From NCBI RefSeq assembly GCF_041927875.1, contig NZ_JBHFHN010000007.1: a stretch of DNA of 64,000 nt. One strand, written 5' to 3'. The notes under the pieces were generated by a model. That model did not search any database. It was not told the origin of the DNA and saw only the letters and a program-made list of their open reading frames with translations. The stretch comes from Paracoccus sp041927875 (GTDB lineage Bacteria; Pseudomonadota; Alphaproteobacteria; Rhodobacterales; Rhodobacteraceae). Shown here one piece after another: positions 25,769-34,322 of this stretch. Numbering within the stretch: position 1 is the first letter of the stretch; every line of letters starts with the position of its first letter. The position numbers were made by a program, and so were the translations under genes.

Positions 25769-25880
25769 CCGCAGCCTTGACCGGTTGCGCGCACCACCAA
25801 GCCGATGGAGGCCCACGCCGTGCCGTCCTGTGAATGGCGGGCGCCCCAGTCCCGGATGGCTCGCCTTCATCGCGCGGCGG
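25769..25880. repeat. Degenerate direct repeat, copy B
   Basis: Partner of 25391-25501, 378 bp downstream start to start. Differences are scattered substitutions with almost no length change, which suggests an old duplication. Confidence 0.7.
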
Positions 25881-26308
25881 TGACCACACCCATCGCGCCC
25901 CGCACTGCCACCAAACCGGGTGCCACAGCCTCTGACCGCTCACCCGCCCAGCCGTGGCCCGTCCTGCGTCGTGGCGATCCACTGTGCTGGGTCTTGCCGC
26001 TCACCTGCGCAGCCGTAGCCCTCCCCCATCTCACGCCCCCAAGGCGAGGGCCGACCACCTTACCGGCGTGCCGATCACCCCACGCACAGCCTGACGCATG
26101 GCGCGCCGCGCGCTCGGTCGCCCTTCGGTATGCAAGGCGCCGGTCCTCATGAACCGGGCAGCCGCAGCCGTTTGTGCGCGCGATGCGACCGGCCCGCCGC
26201 TGCTGGCCCCTCATCAACGCGGCAGGCAAGCCACACGCATCGGCGCATCGCCCTTGGCAGCCTGCCCCGGACTGCGCTAGGCTGGCGGCGCATCTGCATG
26301 AGGTCGCC

Positions 26309-26791
26309 ATGATCCGATATGAATATCGCGCCATCCCCGCCCCGGCGCGCGGCGACAAGTCGGGCGGGCATCGGTCCACGGCCGACCGCTTTGCCTTTGC
26401 CATCGAAACCGTGCTGAACCAGATGGGCCAGGACGGCTGGGATTATCTGCGCGCCGACACGCTGCCCTGCGAAGAGCGCAGCGGCCTGACCGGGCGGCAG
26501 ACGCAGTTTCACAACCTGCTGATCTTTCGTCGCGCGCTGCCGGTGCCCGGCGATGTCGCGGCCGATGCCCACACCGATCGCCTGCCCGACGCCCTGACGG
26601 TGCTGACCGCAGGCACGGCGACACAGCCCGACACGACGGCGCCGATCCAGCCGCCCCACCCGACCGAGCCGCCCAAGGGCCATGACTATGACCCTGACCG
26701 CCCTGTCCCTGCGGGTGAGCGGTTCTTTGATGCCGAGGACGCGCCCTTGCAGCTTGACCCGCAGAACCGCACCGATCAGCCCAAACCCTGA
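26309..26791 (+). CDS. DUF4177-domain protein
   Basis: 160-residue protein. The N-terminal ~75 residues (MIRYEYRAIPAPARG ... LNQMGQDGWDYLRAD ... FHNLLIFRRAL) match the DUF4177 pattern of a small protein ending in a WDYL/GWEL turn and a hydrophobic strand. The C-terminal half is Pro/Asp-rich and probably disordered. The start at 26309 was chosen for GAGG just upstream and because the domain begins here. Function unknown. Its last 16 bp overlap the end of the convergent M81 gene. Confidence 0.75.
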   Translation: MIRYEYRAIPAPARGDKSGGHRSTADRFAFAIETVLNQMGQDGWDYLRADTLPCEERSGLTGRQTQFHNLLIFRRALPVPGDVAADAHTDRLPDALTVLTAGTATQPDTTAPIQPPHPTEPPKGHDYDPDRPVPAGERFFDAEDAPLQLDPQNRTDQPKP

Positions 26792-28143
26792 TCAAAGGGC
26801 CACATCGGGCGCGGACGGTGGTGGTTGTCCAGCGCGGTCAGGTTCTGGCAGACCGCGCCATCGGTCAGCGCCATCACCGCGCGGCGCGGCAGGGCGTGCA
26901 GATCGGGCGACAGGTAGCCTGATTTCACCACCAGCAGATCGGCCCCGGCGACCTCCAGCCCAAGCGCCGCGAAATCGGCCAGGTCGTGAAACGGCCTGCG
27001 CCCCGCGCACAGCACCAGCCGGATCGCACCCAGCCGCGCCACGATCAGATCACCGACGGCCTGCCAGCCCTCGGGGCACAGGGTGACGCGCGGGCCGCCG
27101 CCGCCCAGATCGCCACCGACCGTGACCACGCGCGCACCCTGCGCAAGCGCTGCGCAGGCCTTGGGCGCGGCGATCCCCGCGATGATCGTCGGGCGCGACC
27201 AGCCGCGCGCGATCAGCGCCGCCAGCACATCGGCGCGGTCGCCGACGCCGCCCGCCGTCGGATTGTCGCCGCTGTCGGCCAGTGTGGCCGGGCCGGGATC
27301 GGCGGCCAGCCGGTCCAGCAGGATGTCCAGCGGCGCGGTTTCCATGTCGAAATCCAGCCGGTCGCGGGCAGCGCGGTAATCGCGCGCGATGGAATGCGCC
27401 ACCGCCAGCCCGGCTTCCGGGTCTGTGCAAGTGACGACTGCGCAGGCCCCGGCACGCGGGCTGTCGGCCCAGGCATAGCCGATCATCAGGTTCGCATCGC
27501 AAATCCCCGACCGCGCATCATATCCGGCCAGCCCCGCATAAAGACTGCGGCAGGGTTCCACCCAGGTCGAGGACATCTCGCCCGGCACCAGGATCGGCAC
27601 CGGCACGCGCACCACTTGGGGGCGCGGCCCACCCGACAGCGCCTGAATCAGCATCCGCGCGGCGCGGGCGCGGGTCTCGGCCTGATCGGTGTGGGGGGCG
27701 GTGCGAAAGGCGGCAAAGGCGTCGACCGCCCCGGTGATACGGTCGGTGATCTGCCCATGCAGATCCCAGGCCGAGCTGATGATCGCCCCCGGCCCGACCA
27801 GATCGCGGATCGCGGTGATCAGGTCACCCTCGGGGTCATCGACGCCCGGCACGAAATAGGCGCCGTGAAGGATCAGCAGCACCCCGTCCAGCGGCATCGC
27901 GGCGCGAAGCCCGTCCAGAAACGCAGCCTTTTGCGCGGCAAAGACCGCCGGATCGACCGGCCCGCCGGGCGTCGCGCGGTCGTGAAAGATCGGGATCGGG
28001 GTGATGCCATGGGCCGCGAAATCCACCCCCGCCATCGCCACCAGCGCATCGCCCGTGGTGCGGCGGAAGTCGCCCGCGCGCTGCCACAGCGGCGAATAGG
28101 ATGAGGCCTCGGTATGGATGCCGCCAATCGCCACCCGCATCAT
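26776..28143 (-). CDS. M81-family metallopeptidase (MlrC-like)
   Basis: 455-residue member of the family of MlrC, a zinc peptidase of the microcystin degradation pathway in Sphingomonas. Visible landmarks: VAIGGIHTEASSYSP at the start, LHGAYFVPGVDDPEGDL, and the probable zinc site SSAWDLHGQIT ... RTAPHTDQAETRARA. The C-terminal half has GGDLGGGGPRVTL. It is the last gene of the amino-sugar operon, 15 bp after nagA, and ends convergent with the DUF4177 gene. In this setting a peptide or amide bond on a sugar conjugate is a plausible target; that is inference. Two ATGs (28143, 28140) could serve as start. Confidence 0.88.
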   Translation of the reverse strand: MMRVAIGGIHTEASSYSPLWQRAGDFRRTTGDALVAMAGVDFAAHGITPIPIFHDRATPGGPVDPAVFAAQKAAFLDGLRAAMPLDGVLLILHGAYFVPGVDDPEGDLITAIRDLVGPGAIISSAWDLHGQITDRITGAVDAFAAFRTAPHTDQAETRARAARMLIQALSGGPRPQVVRVPVPILVPGEMSSTWVEPCRSLYAGLAGYDARSGICDANLMIGYAWADSPRAGACAVVTCTDPEAGLAVAHSIARDYRAARDRLDFDMETAPLDILLDRLAADPGPATLADSGDNPTAGGVGDRADVLAALIARGWSRPTIIAGIAAPKACAALAQGARVVTVGGDLGGGGPRVTLCPEGWQAVGDLIVARLGAIRLVLCAGRRPFHDLADFAALGLEVAGADLLVVKSGYLSPDLHALPRRAVMALTDGAVCQNLTALDNHHRPRPMWPFDQGLG

Positions 28144-28158
28144 CGCCCCCTTGCGCCG

Positions 28159-29253
28159 CTAACCCGGCAGCGCCGCCAGTCGCAAGTCGTCATCCAGCGC
28201 GATCACATCGGCCAGCGCGGTGCCCGGCCCGATCAGCAAGGGCGCCAGCCCCATCGCCTGACGCGGAATGTCGGTCGCCATGGCGATGCAGCGTTCCAGC
28301 GCCAGCCCGGTCATCCGGTGCAGCCGCGCAAGGCTCTCGACCATGTCGATATGCGCCCCGGCCAGCGAGCCTTCGGTGTTCACCAGCCGCCCGTCCTGCA
28401 CGCTGATGTCCATGTCATACAGGCGGAACCGGTCCGGCCCACCGACCGTCGGCATCGCATCCGAGACAAGGAAGGTGCGGTCCGGGCGCGGCCGCGCGGC
28501 CAGGGTGATCGCCAGCATCTCGGGCGCGACATGGATGCCATCGGCGATGATGCCGCACCAGGCATCCGACAGGATCGCCGCCGCGATCATTCCCGGATCG
28601 CGCGATGTCATCTGCGGCATTGCGTTGAAAAGATGGGTGAACATGCGCACGCCGTCATTCATCGCCTGCCGGGCCTGCATTGCATTGGCCATCGAATGCC
28701 CCGCCGACAGAACGACGCCAAGGTGTGCTGCCTCGCGCAGCAGGGCGGGTTCGGCGCGTTCGGGGGCCAGCGTCAGCAGCACCGGCACACGGCCCGCGCG
28801 CAGGCGGCGCAGCACCGCCATGGTGCGATCGTCCAGCGGGCGGATGTGGCGCGCGTCATGGGTGCCGCGACGTTCGGGCGACAGATGCGGGCCTTCCAGA
28901 TGGATGCCGGCGATGCCCGGCTGGCCATGCGCGGCCAAGGCGGCGTCAGCGGCGGCCTCCATCGCTTCGGCGGTGTCGGTGATCAGCGTGGGCAGGATCG
29001 CCACCGTGCCAAGGCGGCGATGGGCAGCGGCGATGGCGGCCATGGCCTCGGGCGTGGGGTCGCTGTTCAGCAGCACCCCGCCGCCGCCATTGACCTGAAG
29101 ATCGGTGCAGCCCGGCATCAGGATCGACACATGGGCATCGGCAGTATCCGCGCCCAAGGGGCGCAGCGCGGTGATCGTGGTGCCGTCGGTCTCGACGGCC
29201 AGGCCGGGGTGCAGCGCCCCCCCGACAAACAGGCGTTCAGCAGAGATCAGCAT
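28159..29253 (-). CDS. nagA: NagA, N-acetylglucosamine-6-phosphate deacetylase family
   Basis: Amidohydrolase that removes acetate from N-acetylhexosamine 6-phosphates. 364 residues. The first-strand motif is TDLQVNGGGGV, matching the Q/N variant seen in E. coli NagA. The metal glutamate lies in IHLEGPHLSPERRG; histidines in SAGHSMANA and THLFNAMPQM; the catalytic aspartate in VSDAMPTVGG. It overlaps the end of the GatZ-like gene by 17 bp; the start at 29253 (MLISAERL) was preferred to the upstream ATG. Substrate could be GlcNAc-6-P or GalNAc-6-P (AgaA role); the neighbouring GatZ-like gene favours the latter. Confidence 0.93.
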   Translation of the reverse strand: MLISAERLFVGGALHPGLAVETDGTTITALRPLGADTADAHVSILMPGCTDLQVNGGGGVLLNSDPTPEAMAAIAAAHRRLGTVAILPTLITDTAEAMEAAADAALAAHGQPGIAGIHLEGPHLSPERRGTHDARHIRPLDDRTMAVLRRLRAGRVPVLLTLAPERAEPALLREAAHLGVVLSAGHSMANAMQARQAMNDGVRMFTHLFNAMPQMTSRDPGMIAAAILSDAWCGIIADGIHVAPEMLAITLAARPRPDRTFLVSDAMPTVGGPDRFRLYDMDISVQDGRLVNTEGSLAGAHIDMVESLARLHRMTGLALERCIAMATDIPRQAMGLAPLLIGPGTALADVIALDDDLRLAALPG

Positions 29254-30505
29254 GACGCCCGGTATAATAGGGTTCCAGCGCGCCCGCCACATGCGCCTGC
29301 AAGATTGCGCGCGATGGCGGCAGATCGGTCAACCGTGCGGCGCGCGCCAGCGTGGCGGGCGGCAGGTATTGCGACAAAAGCGCAGGTGGCAGCGCGGCGG
29401 CGTCGATCGCCGCGCACAGATCATCCACCGCGCGCGCCGCCTGCGGCCAGTAATAGCGGATGCGGTCGGCATAGCCGAAATGGCGCAGCCAGTGCAGGCT
29501 GGCCGCATCGCCATGGTAATGGCCGCGCCAAGGGGCGGGATCGGCCAGCATCAGGCCTTCCATCGTGTCCGACAGATGCGGCGTGCCATCCAGCCAGTGC
29601 CGGACATGCGACAGCGCATAGGCGGCCTCGCGCCAGGCAAAGGTCAGCGCCGGGCCGACCTTGAGGATGGCAAAGTTGCGCCGCGCTAGATCGGCATAGA
29701 CGGCGGGCGTCTGGTAATCGGTCGAATGCGCCTCGAAGGCCAGATCGGGGTGATCGGCCAGCACGGGCGACAAAAGGTCGGGCTGGCCCTGGTCAAAGGC
29801 CAGAACGCTGGCGGGCGCGAACTCCAGCCCCGGCTGCACGACAAGGCCGCGCACCCGCGACCAGGCGGCATCGGCCCCCGCTGCGGCAAAGGCCGCGCGG
29901 TGGGCGGCCAGGGTGGCGGCGGCGGCATCGGGGGCGGTCGGGGTCACGCCCTCGCCATCGTGGCGGGCGCCGCCGGGCGGGGGGACTTCGGTGCCGATGA
30001 TATAGCTCAGCCGGTTCGGATCGGGTGCCGCGGCCTCTGCCACCACGGCAAGGGTGGCGGCGCGCCGGGCGGCCAGATCGTCGCCCAGCTGCGCCGGTTC
30101 GCCCGCGCAGCCCTCGGAGCAATCCAGATGGATCTTGGTGAATCCGGCGCGGACGTAATCCGCGATCATCGCGCCCGCCAGATCCATCGCCCGCTCGGCT
30201 GGCTGATCGCGCCAGGCCTGCGGGCCCAGGTGATCGCCGCCAAAGATCACCGGCACATCGGCCAGCCCGTGCCGGTCGGCGATGTCGCGCACGAAGGCGA
30301 TGAAATCCGCCGGGCGCATCCCGGTATAGCCGCCGAACTGGTTCACCTGGTTCGAGGTCGCCTCGATCAGCGCCGCCCCGCCATGGTCGCGCGCGGCGCG
30401 CAGGGCGGCGGCGATCACATCGGGATGGGCCGAACAGACCGAGGGGATCGCGGCCCCCCGTCCCGCCCGCAGCGCGCGGATGATCGTTGTGATCGGATCG
30501 GTCAT
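29237..30505 (-). CDS. GatZ/KbaZ-like tagatose-bisphosphate aldolase accessory subunit
   Basis: 422-residue TIM-barrel protein of the GatZ/KbaZ/AgaZ family, the non-catalytic partner of class II tagatose-1,6-bisphosphate aldolase. Landmarks: SVCSAHPDVIAAALRA, LIEATSNQVNQFGGYTGM, FGGDHLGPQAWR, KIHLDCSEGC and IGTEVPPPGGA. In enteric loci it stabilises GatY/KbaY, but no GatY-type gene and no tagatose-6-phosphate kinase are in the window. Either those lie elsewhere or the protein acts alone. It lies between the ROK kinase gene (4-bp overlap) and nagA. Confidence 0.92.
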   Translation of the reverse strand: MTDPITTIIRALRAGRGAAIPSVCSAHPDVIAAALRAARDHGGAALIEATSNQVNQFGGYTGMRPADFIAFVRDIADRHGLADVPVIFGGDHLGPQAWRDQPAERAMDLAGAMIADYVRAGFTKIHLDCSEGCAGEPAQLGDDLAARRAATLAVVAEAAAPDPNRLSYIIGTEVPPPGGARHDGEGVTPTAPDAAAATLAAHRAAFAAAGADAAWSRVRGLVVQPGLEFAPASVLAFDQGQPDLLSPVLADHPDLAFEAHSTDYQTPAVYADLARRNFAILKVGPALTFAWREAAYALSHVRHWLDGTPHLSDTMEGLMLADPAPWRGHYHGDAASLHWLRHFGYADRIRYYWPQAARAVDDLCAAIDAAALPPALLSQYLPPATLARAARLTDLPPSRAILQAHVAGALEPYYTGRHADLC

Positions 30506-31428
30506 GTCAGAACCCCTGCCCGCGCCATCAGCGCCGCCCCGCGCGCCCCGGAGCTGTCGCCATGGCGCGCGGCGACGATGCGCGGCAGCCGCGCCTGACC
30601 CATCCGCAGACGGCTCAGCGCCCGCGTGATCCGGTCGGGCAGGCCCGCGATATTCGACAACCCGCCGCCGATCACGATCACCGCCGGGTCCAGCATCAGT
30701 TGCGCGGCATAGGCGGCTTCACCGGCCAGATCGGCCCAGATCGCCATCACCCGTTCCGCCGCCACGTCGCCCGCGGCGGTGGCCGCTGCGACCTCGGCCG
30801 GGGCGGTGCGGGCCAGCCCCGCCCAGGCCGCGATCCGCGCAAGGCCGGTGCCCGAGATGTAATTCTCGATGCAGCCGCCGCGCCCGCAGCCGCAGTCCCA
30901 GATCGGCAGGCCGTGACGGGCCAACGCGCGGGCAGGCATCCCCAGATGGCCGATCTCGACCGCAAGGCCCGCATGGCGCGGCGGCAGCCCCCCGCCCAGA
31001 ACCAGCCCCGCCCCGACCCCGGTGCCCAGGATCAGGCCCAGCACACTGGCCGCGCCATCGCCCGCGCCGCCATGCGCCTCGGACCAGGCGAAGGCCATGC
31101 AATCATTGACCAATGGCAGCGCGCGACCCAAGGCCGCCGCCAGTGCCGCGCCGAAATCATGGCCGCTGGCCGGGATGTTCGAGGCGGTGGCGATACCGGT
31201 TTCCGGGTCGATCACCCCCGCCATCGACACCGCGACCGGCAGCGCCGGACCCTCCGCCTGCGCCTCAAGCCAGCGGACCTGCCCGGCCAGCGCCGTGATC
31301 AGCGCCGCAAAGCTGTCGCGCGGCGTCGGCACGCGGTGACAGGCCAGCGTGTGCATGTCGGCATCGAAAAGCCGCGCCTCGATCTTGGTGCCGCCCAGGT
31401 CGATGGCGCCCGACAGGCCCGGCGTCAT
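30502..31428 (-). CDS. ROK-family sugar kinase
   Basis: 308-residue ROK protein, probable N-acetylhexosamine or hexosamine kinase. The phosphate loop is AIDLGGTKIEARL near residue 10; the sugar/ATP motif is GLILGTGVGAGLVL; the ROK zinc site is CGCGRGGCIENYISG with an upstream histidine in VEIGHLG. No DNA-binding domain precedes the kinase fold, so it is an enzyme rather than a NagC/Mlc-type repressor. The ATG at 31428 overlaps the end of the SIS gene by 4 bp. In the operon it would phosphorylate the imported sugar, since the ABC importer does not. Confidence 0.92.
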   Translation of the reverse strand: MTPGLSGAIDLGGTKIEARLFDADMHTLACHRVPTPRDSFAALITALAGQVRWLEAQAEGPALPVAVSMAGVIDPETGIATASNIPASGHDFGAALAAALGRALPLVNDCMAFAWSEAHGGAGDGAASVLGLILGTGVGAGLVLGGGLPPRHAGLAVEIGHLGMPARALARHGLPIWDCGCGRGGCIENYISGTGLARIAAWAGLARTAPAEVAAATAAGDVAAERVMAIWADLAGEAAYAAQLMLDPAVIVIGGGLSNIAGLPDRITRALSRLRMGQARLPRIVAARHGDSSGARGAALMARAGVLT

Positions 31429-32495
31429 GGCACCCACCCATGGATGCGGACCCCGGCGACCACGCGGGTCAGGTTGCGCCCGGCAAAGGGATCGTCGACC
31501 GCCAGCCCCAGATCCTGCGACCAGCGATGCGCCAGCACCTGCGCGGGCAGCACATAAAGCGCCGCATCGGCGCTGCTGCTGGTCAGGTCAAAGGCGATGT
31601 CGGCCCCTGCCCCGCCAAGGGTCACAACCGCGATCCGCGGAAACTGGTGGCGAATTTCATCCGCCAGATCAATGTCATAGCGCGCAGTCTGCGGGTCGGG
31701 ATGGATCATCACGAAGACCGATGTATGCGCGTCGACCCCCGCCTTGGGACCATGGCGGAAACCCAGGCTGCTGTCCCATTGCGTCATCGTCGCACCGGCC
31801 GTCAGCTCCAGCACCTTCAGCGCGCTTTCCCGCGCGATGCCGGTCAGCGCGCCCGAGCCAAGGAACACCGCGCGGTCGGGGCGCGGCGCGGGGCGGGTCC
31901 AGAGATCGGTCAGCAGGCGGGACGCACTGTCAGCCAGCCGGGGCAGCGCGCCCGCCACATCCAGACCGTCATCGAACACCGCCAGCGCCGCGATCAGCAT
32001 GGACGTAAAGCTGGAGGTCATGGCGAAGCCGCGATCATGCGTCGCCTCAGGCAGGATCAGCGCGCGGGTCTGGCCCGGCCCGAGGCCCTCGCGGGTGGCC
32101 AGCGCGCTGGCCGGGTTGCAGGTGACATGCAGCCGGTCCAGATCGGGGCGGTGCCGGTCCAGCAGATCCAGCACCGCCACCGATTCCGAACTGTCGCCCG
32201 ATCGCCCGAACTGCACCACCAGCGCCCGGCCGGGCCGGTGCAGCGCCAGCCCCGGACTGGCAACCAGATCGGTCGTCGGCAGCGCCGAAACCGGACGCCC
32301 CCCCGCGATGGCGCGCGCCACCACCTCGCCCACAAAGGCCGAACTGCCCGCCCCGGCCAGCCAGATCTGGCCGGGATCACGCGCCGCGATCCAGTCGCGG
32401 ATCCCGGCAACCTGTTCGGGCAGGGTCTGCGCCATGTCCCGCCAGATCGCGGGCTGCTGCATGATCTCGGCGCGGGTGTGGGTCGGCTCGGTCAT
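31425..32495 (-). CDS. Two-SIS-domain sugar isomerase/deaminase (AgaS-like)
   Basis: 356 residues with two SIS domains. The first has IWLAGAGSSAFVGEVVARA and VQFGRSGDSSESV; the second VFLGSGALTGIARESALKVLELTAG and DSSLGFRHGPKAGVD, where the conserved E and RHGP residues are those of GlmS/AgaS-type enzymes. In AgaS-type proteins these convert galactosamine-6-phosphate to tagatose-6-phosphate with release of ammonia. Following NagA, such a step would complete de-acetylation and deamination. It overlaps the regulator gene by 4 bp and the kinase gene by 4 bp. Confidence 0.9.
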   Translation of the reverse strand: MTEPTHTRAEIMQQPAIWRDMAQTLPEQVAGIRDWIAARDPGQIWLAGAGSSAFVGEVVARAIAGGRPVSALPTTDLVASPGLALHRPGRALVVQFGRSGDSSESVAVLDLLDRHRPDLDRLHVTCNPASALATREGLGPGQTRALILPEATHDRGFAMTSSFTSMLIAALAVFDDGLDVAGALPRLADSASRLLTDLWTRPAPRPDRAVFLGSGALTGIARESALKVLELTAGATMTQWDSSLGFRHGPKAGVDAHTSVFVMIHPDPQTARYDIDLADEIRHQFPRIAVVTLGGAGADIAFDLTSSSADAALYVLPAQVLAHRWSQDLGLAVDDPFAGRNLTRVVAGVRIHGWVP

Positions 32496-33388
32496 GGCGT
32501 GGCTCCTGTCGGGATGGGGTCGGCAATCACCAGGCGCACCCCGGCGGCCTCCAGCGCGGCGGTCATCTCGGCGCCGGGGGCGCGGTCGGTGACCAGCGCG
32601 GCGATGCGGCCCAGCCCGCAGATGCGGTGCAGCCGGGCGCGGCGAAACTTGGTGTGATCGGCGACCACCAGGACACGGGCGGCGGCACCGATCATGGCGC
32701 GGGTGATATGGGCCTCATCCTCGGCATAGGTGGATAGGCCGACCTCGGGGTCGATGCTGTCGGCGCCCATCACGAAACTGTCGAAGGCCATGCCCGCCAG
32801 GCTGGTCTCGACCAGGCGACCGGTCATTGAGGCGGTCTCGGGCCGGATCAGCCCGCCGGTCAGCATCACCCGGTGGCGCGCGCAGCGCATCGCATTCTGC
32901 GCCACCGTCAGCCCCGAGGTCATCACCGCCATCGGTCCCAGCCGGTCATCGCCCAGTTGTTCGGCCAGCATCTCGGCCGTCGATCCGTTGTCGATCAGCA
33001 CCGCCCGATCCTGCATCAGCAGCGGTACCGTCGCCCGTGCGATGGCGCGCTTGGCCGCCTGATTGGCCAGCCGCCGGTCAGCGGCCAAAGGCGCAATCCC
33101 CGACCCCTGATCGGCCAGGGCCAGCGCCAGTTCGATGCGGAAATCGGCGAGGCCGGTATAGCCGAAGCCCCGGCAAAAGCGGATCAGCGTGGGTTCCGAT
33201 GTGCCCAGCCGGGCGCAGATTTCACGCGCGGTCATGCGGATGAAATCGGTCGGGCTGTCGATGACGAAGGCCGCGATCAGCCGCATCTTGGCGGGCAGAT
33301 CCCGCCGCGCGGCCTGGATCGCCGCCCAAAGCGCTGCCCCGACAATCGGCTGTTGCGCCATCGCCTGTTGCGCCAGTGCCGTCTCCAC
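32492..33388 (-). CDS. Chimeric regulator: RpiR-type HTH plus DeoR-type sensor domain
   Basis: 298 residues, first gene of the amino-sugar operon and divergent from the importer operon. Residues ~25-95 form a MurR/RpiR helix-turn-helix (FVIDSPTDFIRMTAREIC, then LGTSEPTLIRFCRGFGYTGL). Residues ~105-290 do not form the SIS domain usual in RpiR proteins. They match the DeoR C-terminal sugar-phosphate sensor: AVLIDNGSTAEMLAEQL, VMTSGLTVAQNAM, MLTGGLIRPETASMTG, SFVMGADSIDPEVGLST, ARVLVVADHTKF. The frame is continuous across the join, so this is a natural fusion. It probably binds the 33389-33548 region and responds to a sugar phosphate of the pathway. 4-bp overlap with the SIS gene. Confidence 0.88.
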   Translation of the reverse strand: METALAQQAMAQQPIVGAALWAAIQAARRDLPAKMRLIAAFVIDSPTDFIRMTAREICARLGTSEPTLIRFCRGFGYTGLADFRIELALALADQGSGIAPLAADRRLANQAAKRAIARATVPLLMQDRAVLIDNGSTAEMLAEQLGDDRLGPMAVMTSGLTVAQNAMRCARHRVMLTGGLIRPETASMTGRLVETSLAGMAFDSFVMGADSIDPEVGLSTYAEDEAHITRAMIGAAARVLVVADHTKFRRARLHRICGLGRIAALVTDRAPGAEMTAALEAAGVRLVIADPIPTGATP

Positions 33389-33548
33389 CTTGCATGCCCC
33401 TTATCTTTGCAAAACCAAGCTGATCGCAGGTCATTTGTTTGTCAACCTAAAAGACAGATGCAACAATATTGGCACAGGTAACATTTTTTGCTGGACAGCC
33501 GCGCGCCACACGGTGTTGCATGAACCAGACCGGGGGGAGGAAGACCCG
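33389..33548. promoter_or_regulatory. Divergent control region of the amino-sugar locus
   Basis: 160 bp, AT-rich for this genome, between the regulator and cutC. A TTGACA box lies on the minus strand at 33440-33445 with a poor -10 match 17 bp on. GGAGGAAG before 33549 is a strong ribosome site. No clean palindrome was found, so the operator remains unidentified. Confidence 0.4.
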
Positions 33549-34322
33549 ATGCCTGCAAGCCTGCCGCGCGCCCGGGGCGTGCCTTTGGAAATCTGCGTCG
33601 ACGATGCCGAAGGGCTGTCGGCCGCCCTGTCCGGCGGCGCGGACCAGATCGAGCTTTGCGCCGCGCTTGCCTTGGGCGGGCTGACGCCCTCGGCCGGGTT
33701 GGTGGCGCAGGCGGTGCGGCTTGGGCGGGCAGCGGGAGTGCCGATTTTCGCGATGATCCGCCCGCGTCCGGGCGATTTCTGCTATGACGCCGCCGATCTG
33801 GAGGTTGCCCATGGCGATCTGGCGGCGGCGCGGGCGGCAGGCGTCGATGGGGTCGTTCTGGGGGTGACGCAGGCCGATGGGCGGCTGGATGGGGCAGCCA
33901 TTGCGGCCTTGCGCGATACGGCGGGCGGCTTGCCGATGGTGCTGCACCGCGCCTTCGACCTGGCCCCCGAACCGTTCGAGGCGCTGGAACAGGCAATCGA
34001 TCTGGGCTTTTGCCGCATCCTTACCTCGGGCGGGGCGGCGACGGCGGTGCAGGGGGCGGATCGGCTTGCGGCATTGGTCGCCCAGTCGCGCGGGCGCATC
34101 CAGATCATGCCCGGCGGCGGGCTGGAGGTCGCGGGCATGGCCCGGCTGATTGCCACCGGCGCCGATGTCCTGCACGGATCGGCGCGCCAGACCCGGCCCG
34201 AGGCGCAAGCGATGGGCAATCTGCGCATCGCAGCCGCCCGCCCCCGCACCTGCCGCGACACGGTGGCGGCGCTCCGGGCCGAAATCGACCGCGTGATCGC
34301 GGCGCAGGGGGACATAGCATGA
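33549..34322 (+). CDS. CutC-family TIM-barrel protein
   Basis: 257 residues, matching the family named after E. coli copper homeostasis protein CutC. Landmarks: LEICVDDAEGLSAALSGGADQIELCAAL, GLTPSAGLV, FAMIRPRPGDFCY, VLHRAFDLAPEPFEAL, CRILTSGGAATAVQGA and IQIMPGGG. The copper role of the family is doubtful, and members often sit in carbohydrate loci. Here it opens the plus-strand importer operon, opposite the amino-sugar genes, which suggests a sugar-related enzymatic role. The start has GGAGGAAG upstream; the stop overlaps the next start (ATGA). Confidence 0.88.
   Translation: MPASLPRARGVPLEICVDDAEGLSAALSGGADQIELCAALALGGLTPSAGLVAQAVRLGRAAGVPIFAMIRPRPGDFCYDAADLEVAHGDLAAARAAGVDGVVLGVTQADGRLDGAAIAALRDTAGGLPMVLHRAFDLAPEPFEALEQAIDLGFCRILTSGGAATAVQGADRLAALVAQSRGRIQIMPGGGLEVAGMARLIATGADVLHGSARQTRPEAQAMGNLRIAAARPRTCRDTVAALRAEIDRVIAAQGDIA

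Larger units (their letters stand above)
25350..26308. other. About 950-bp region without a credible gene
   Basis: Both strands have open frames because of GC content, but none has a ribosome site or recognisable product. The region is built of degenerate repeats: a ~110-bp direct repeat (25391-25501 and 25769-25880) and a shorter one of 25 bp (CCGCTCACC..., 25936-25960 and 25997-26021, period 61). It may be a decayed repeat element or unknown RNA. Confidence 0.6.

Noticed and set aside
25224..25982. Open frames across the repeat region after the HD gene
   Set aside because: No ribosome site; similar peptides arise only because the DNA repeats are similar; Trp/Cys/Arg-rich nonsense composition.
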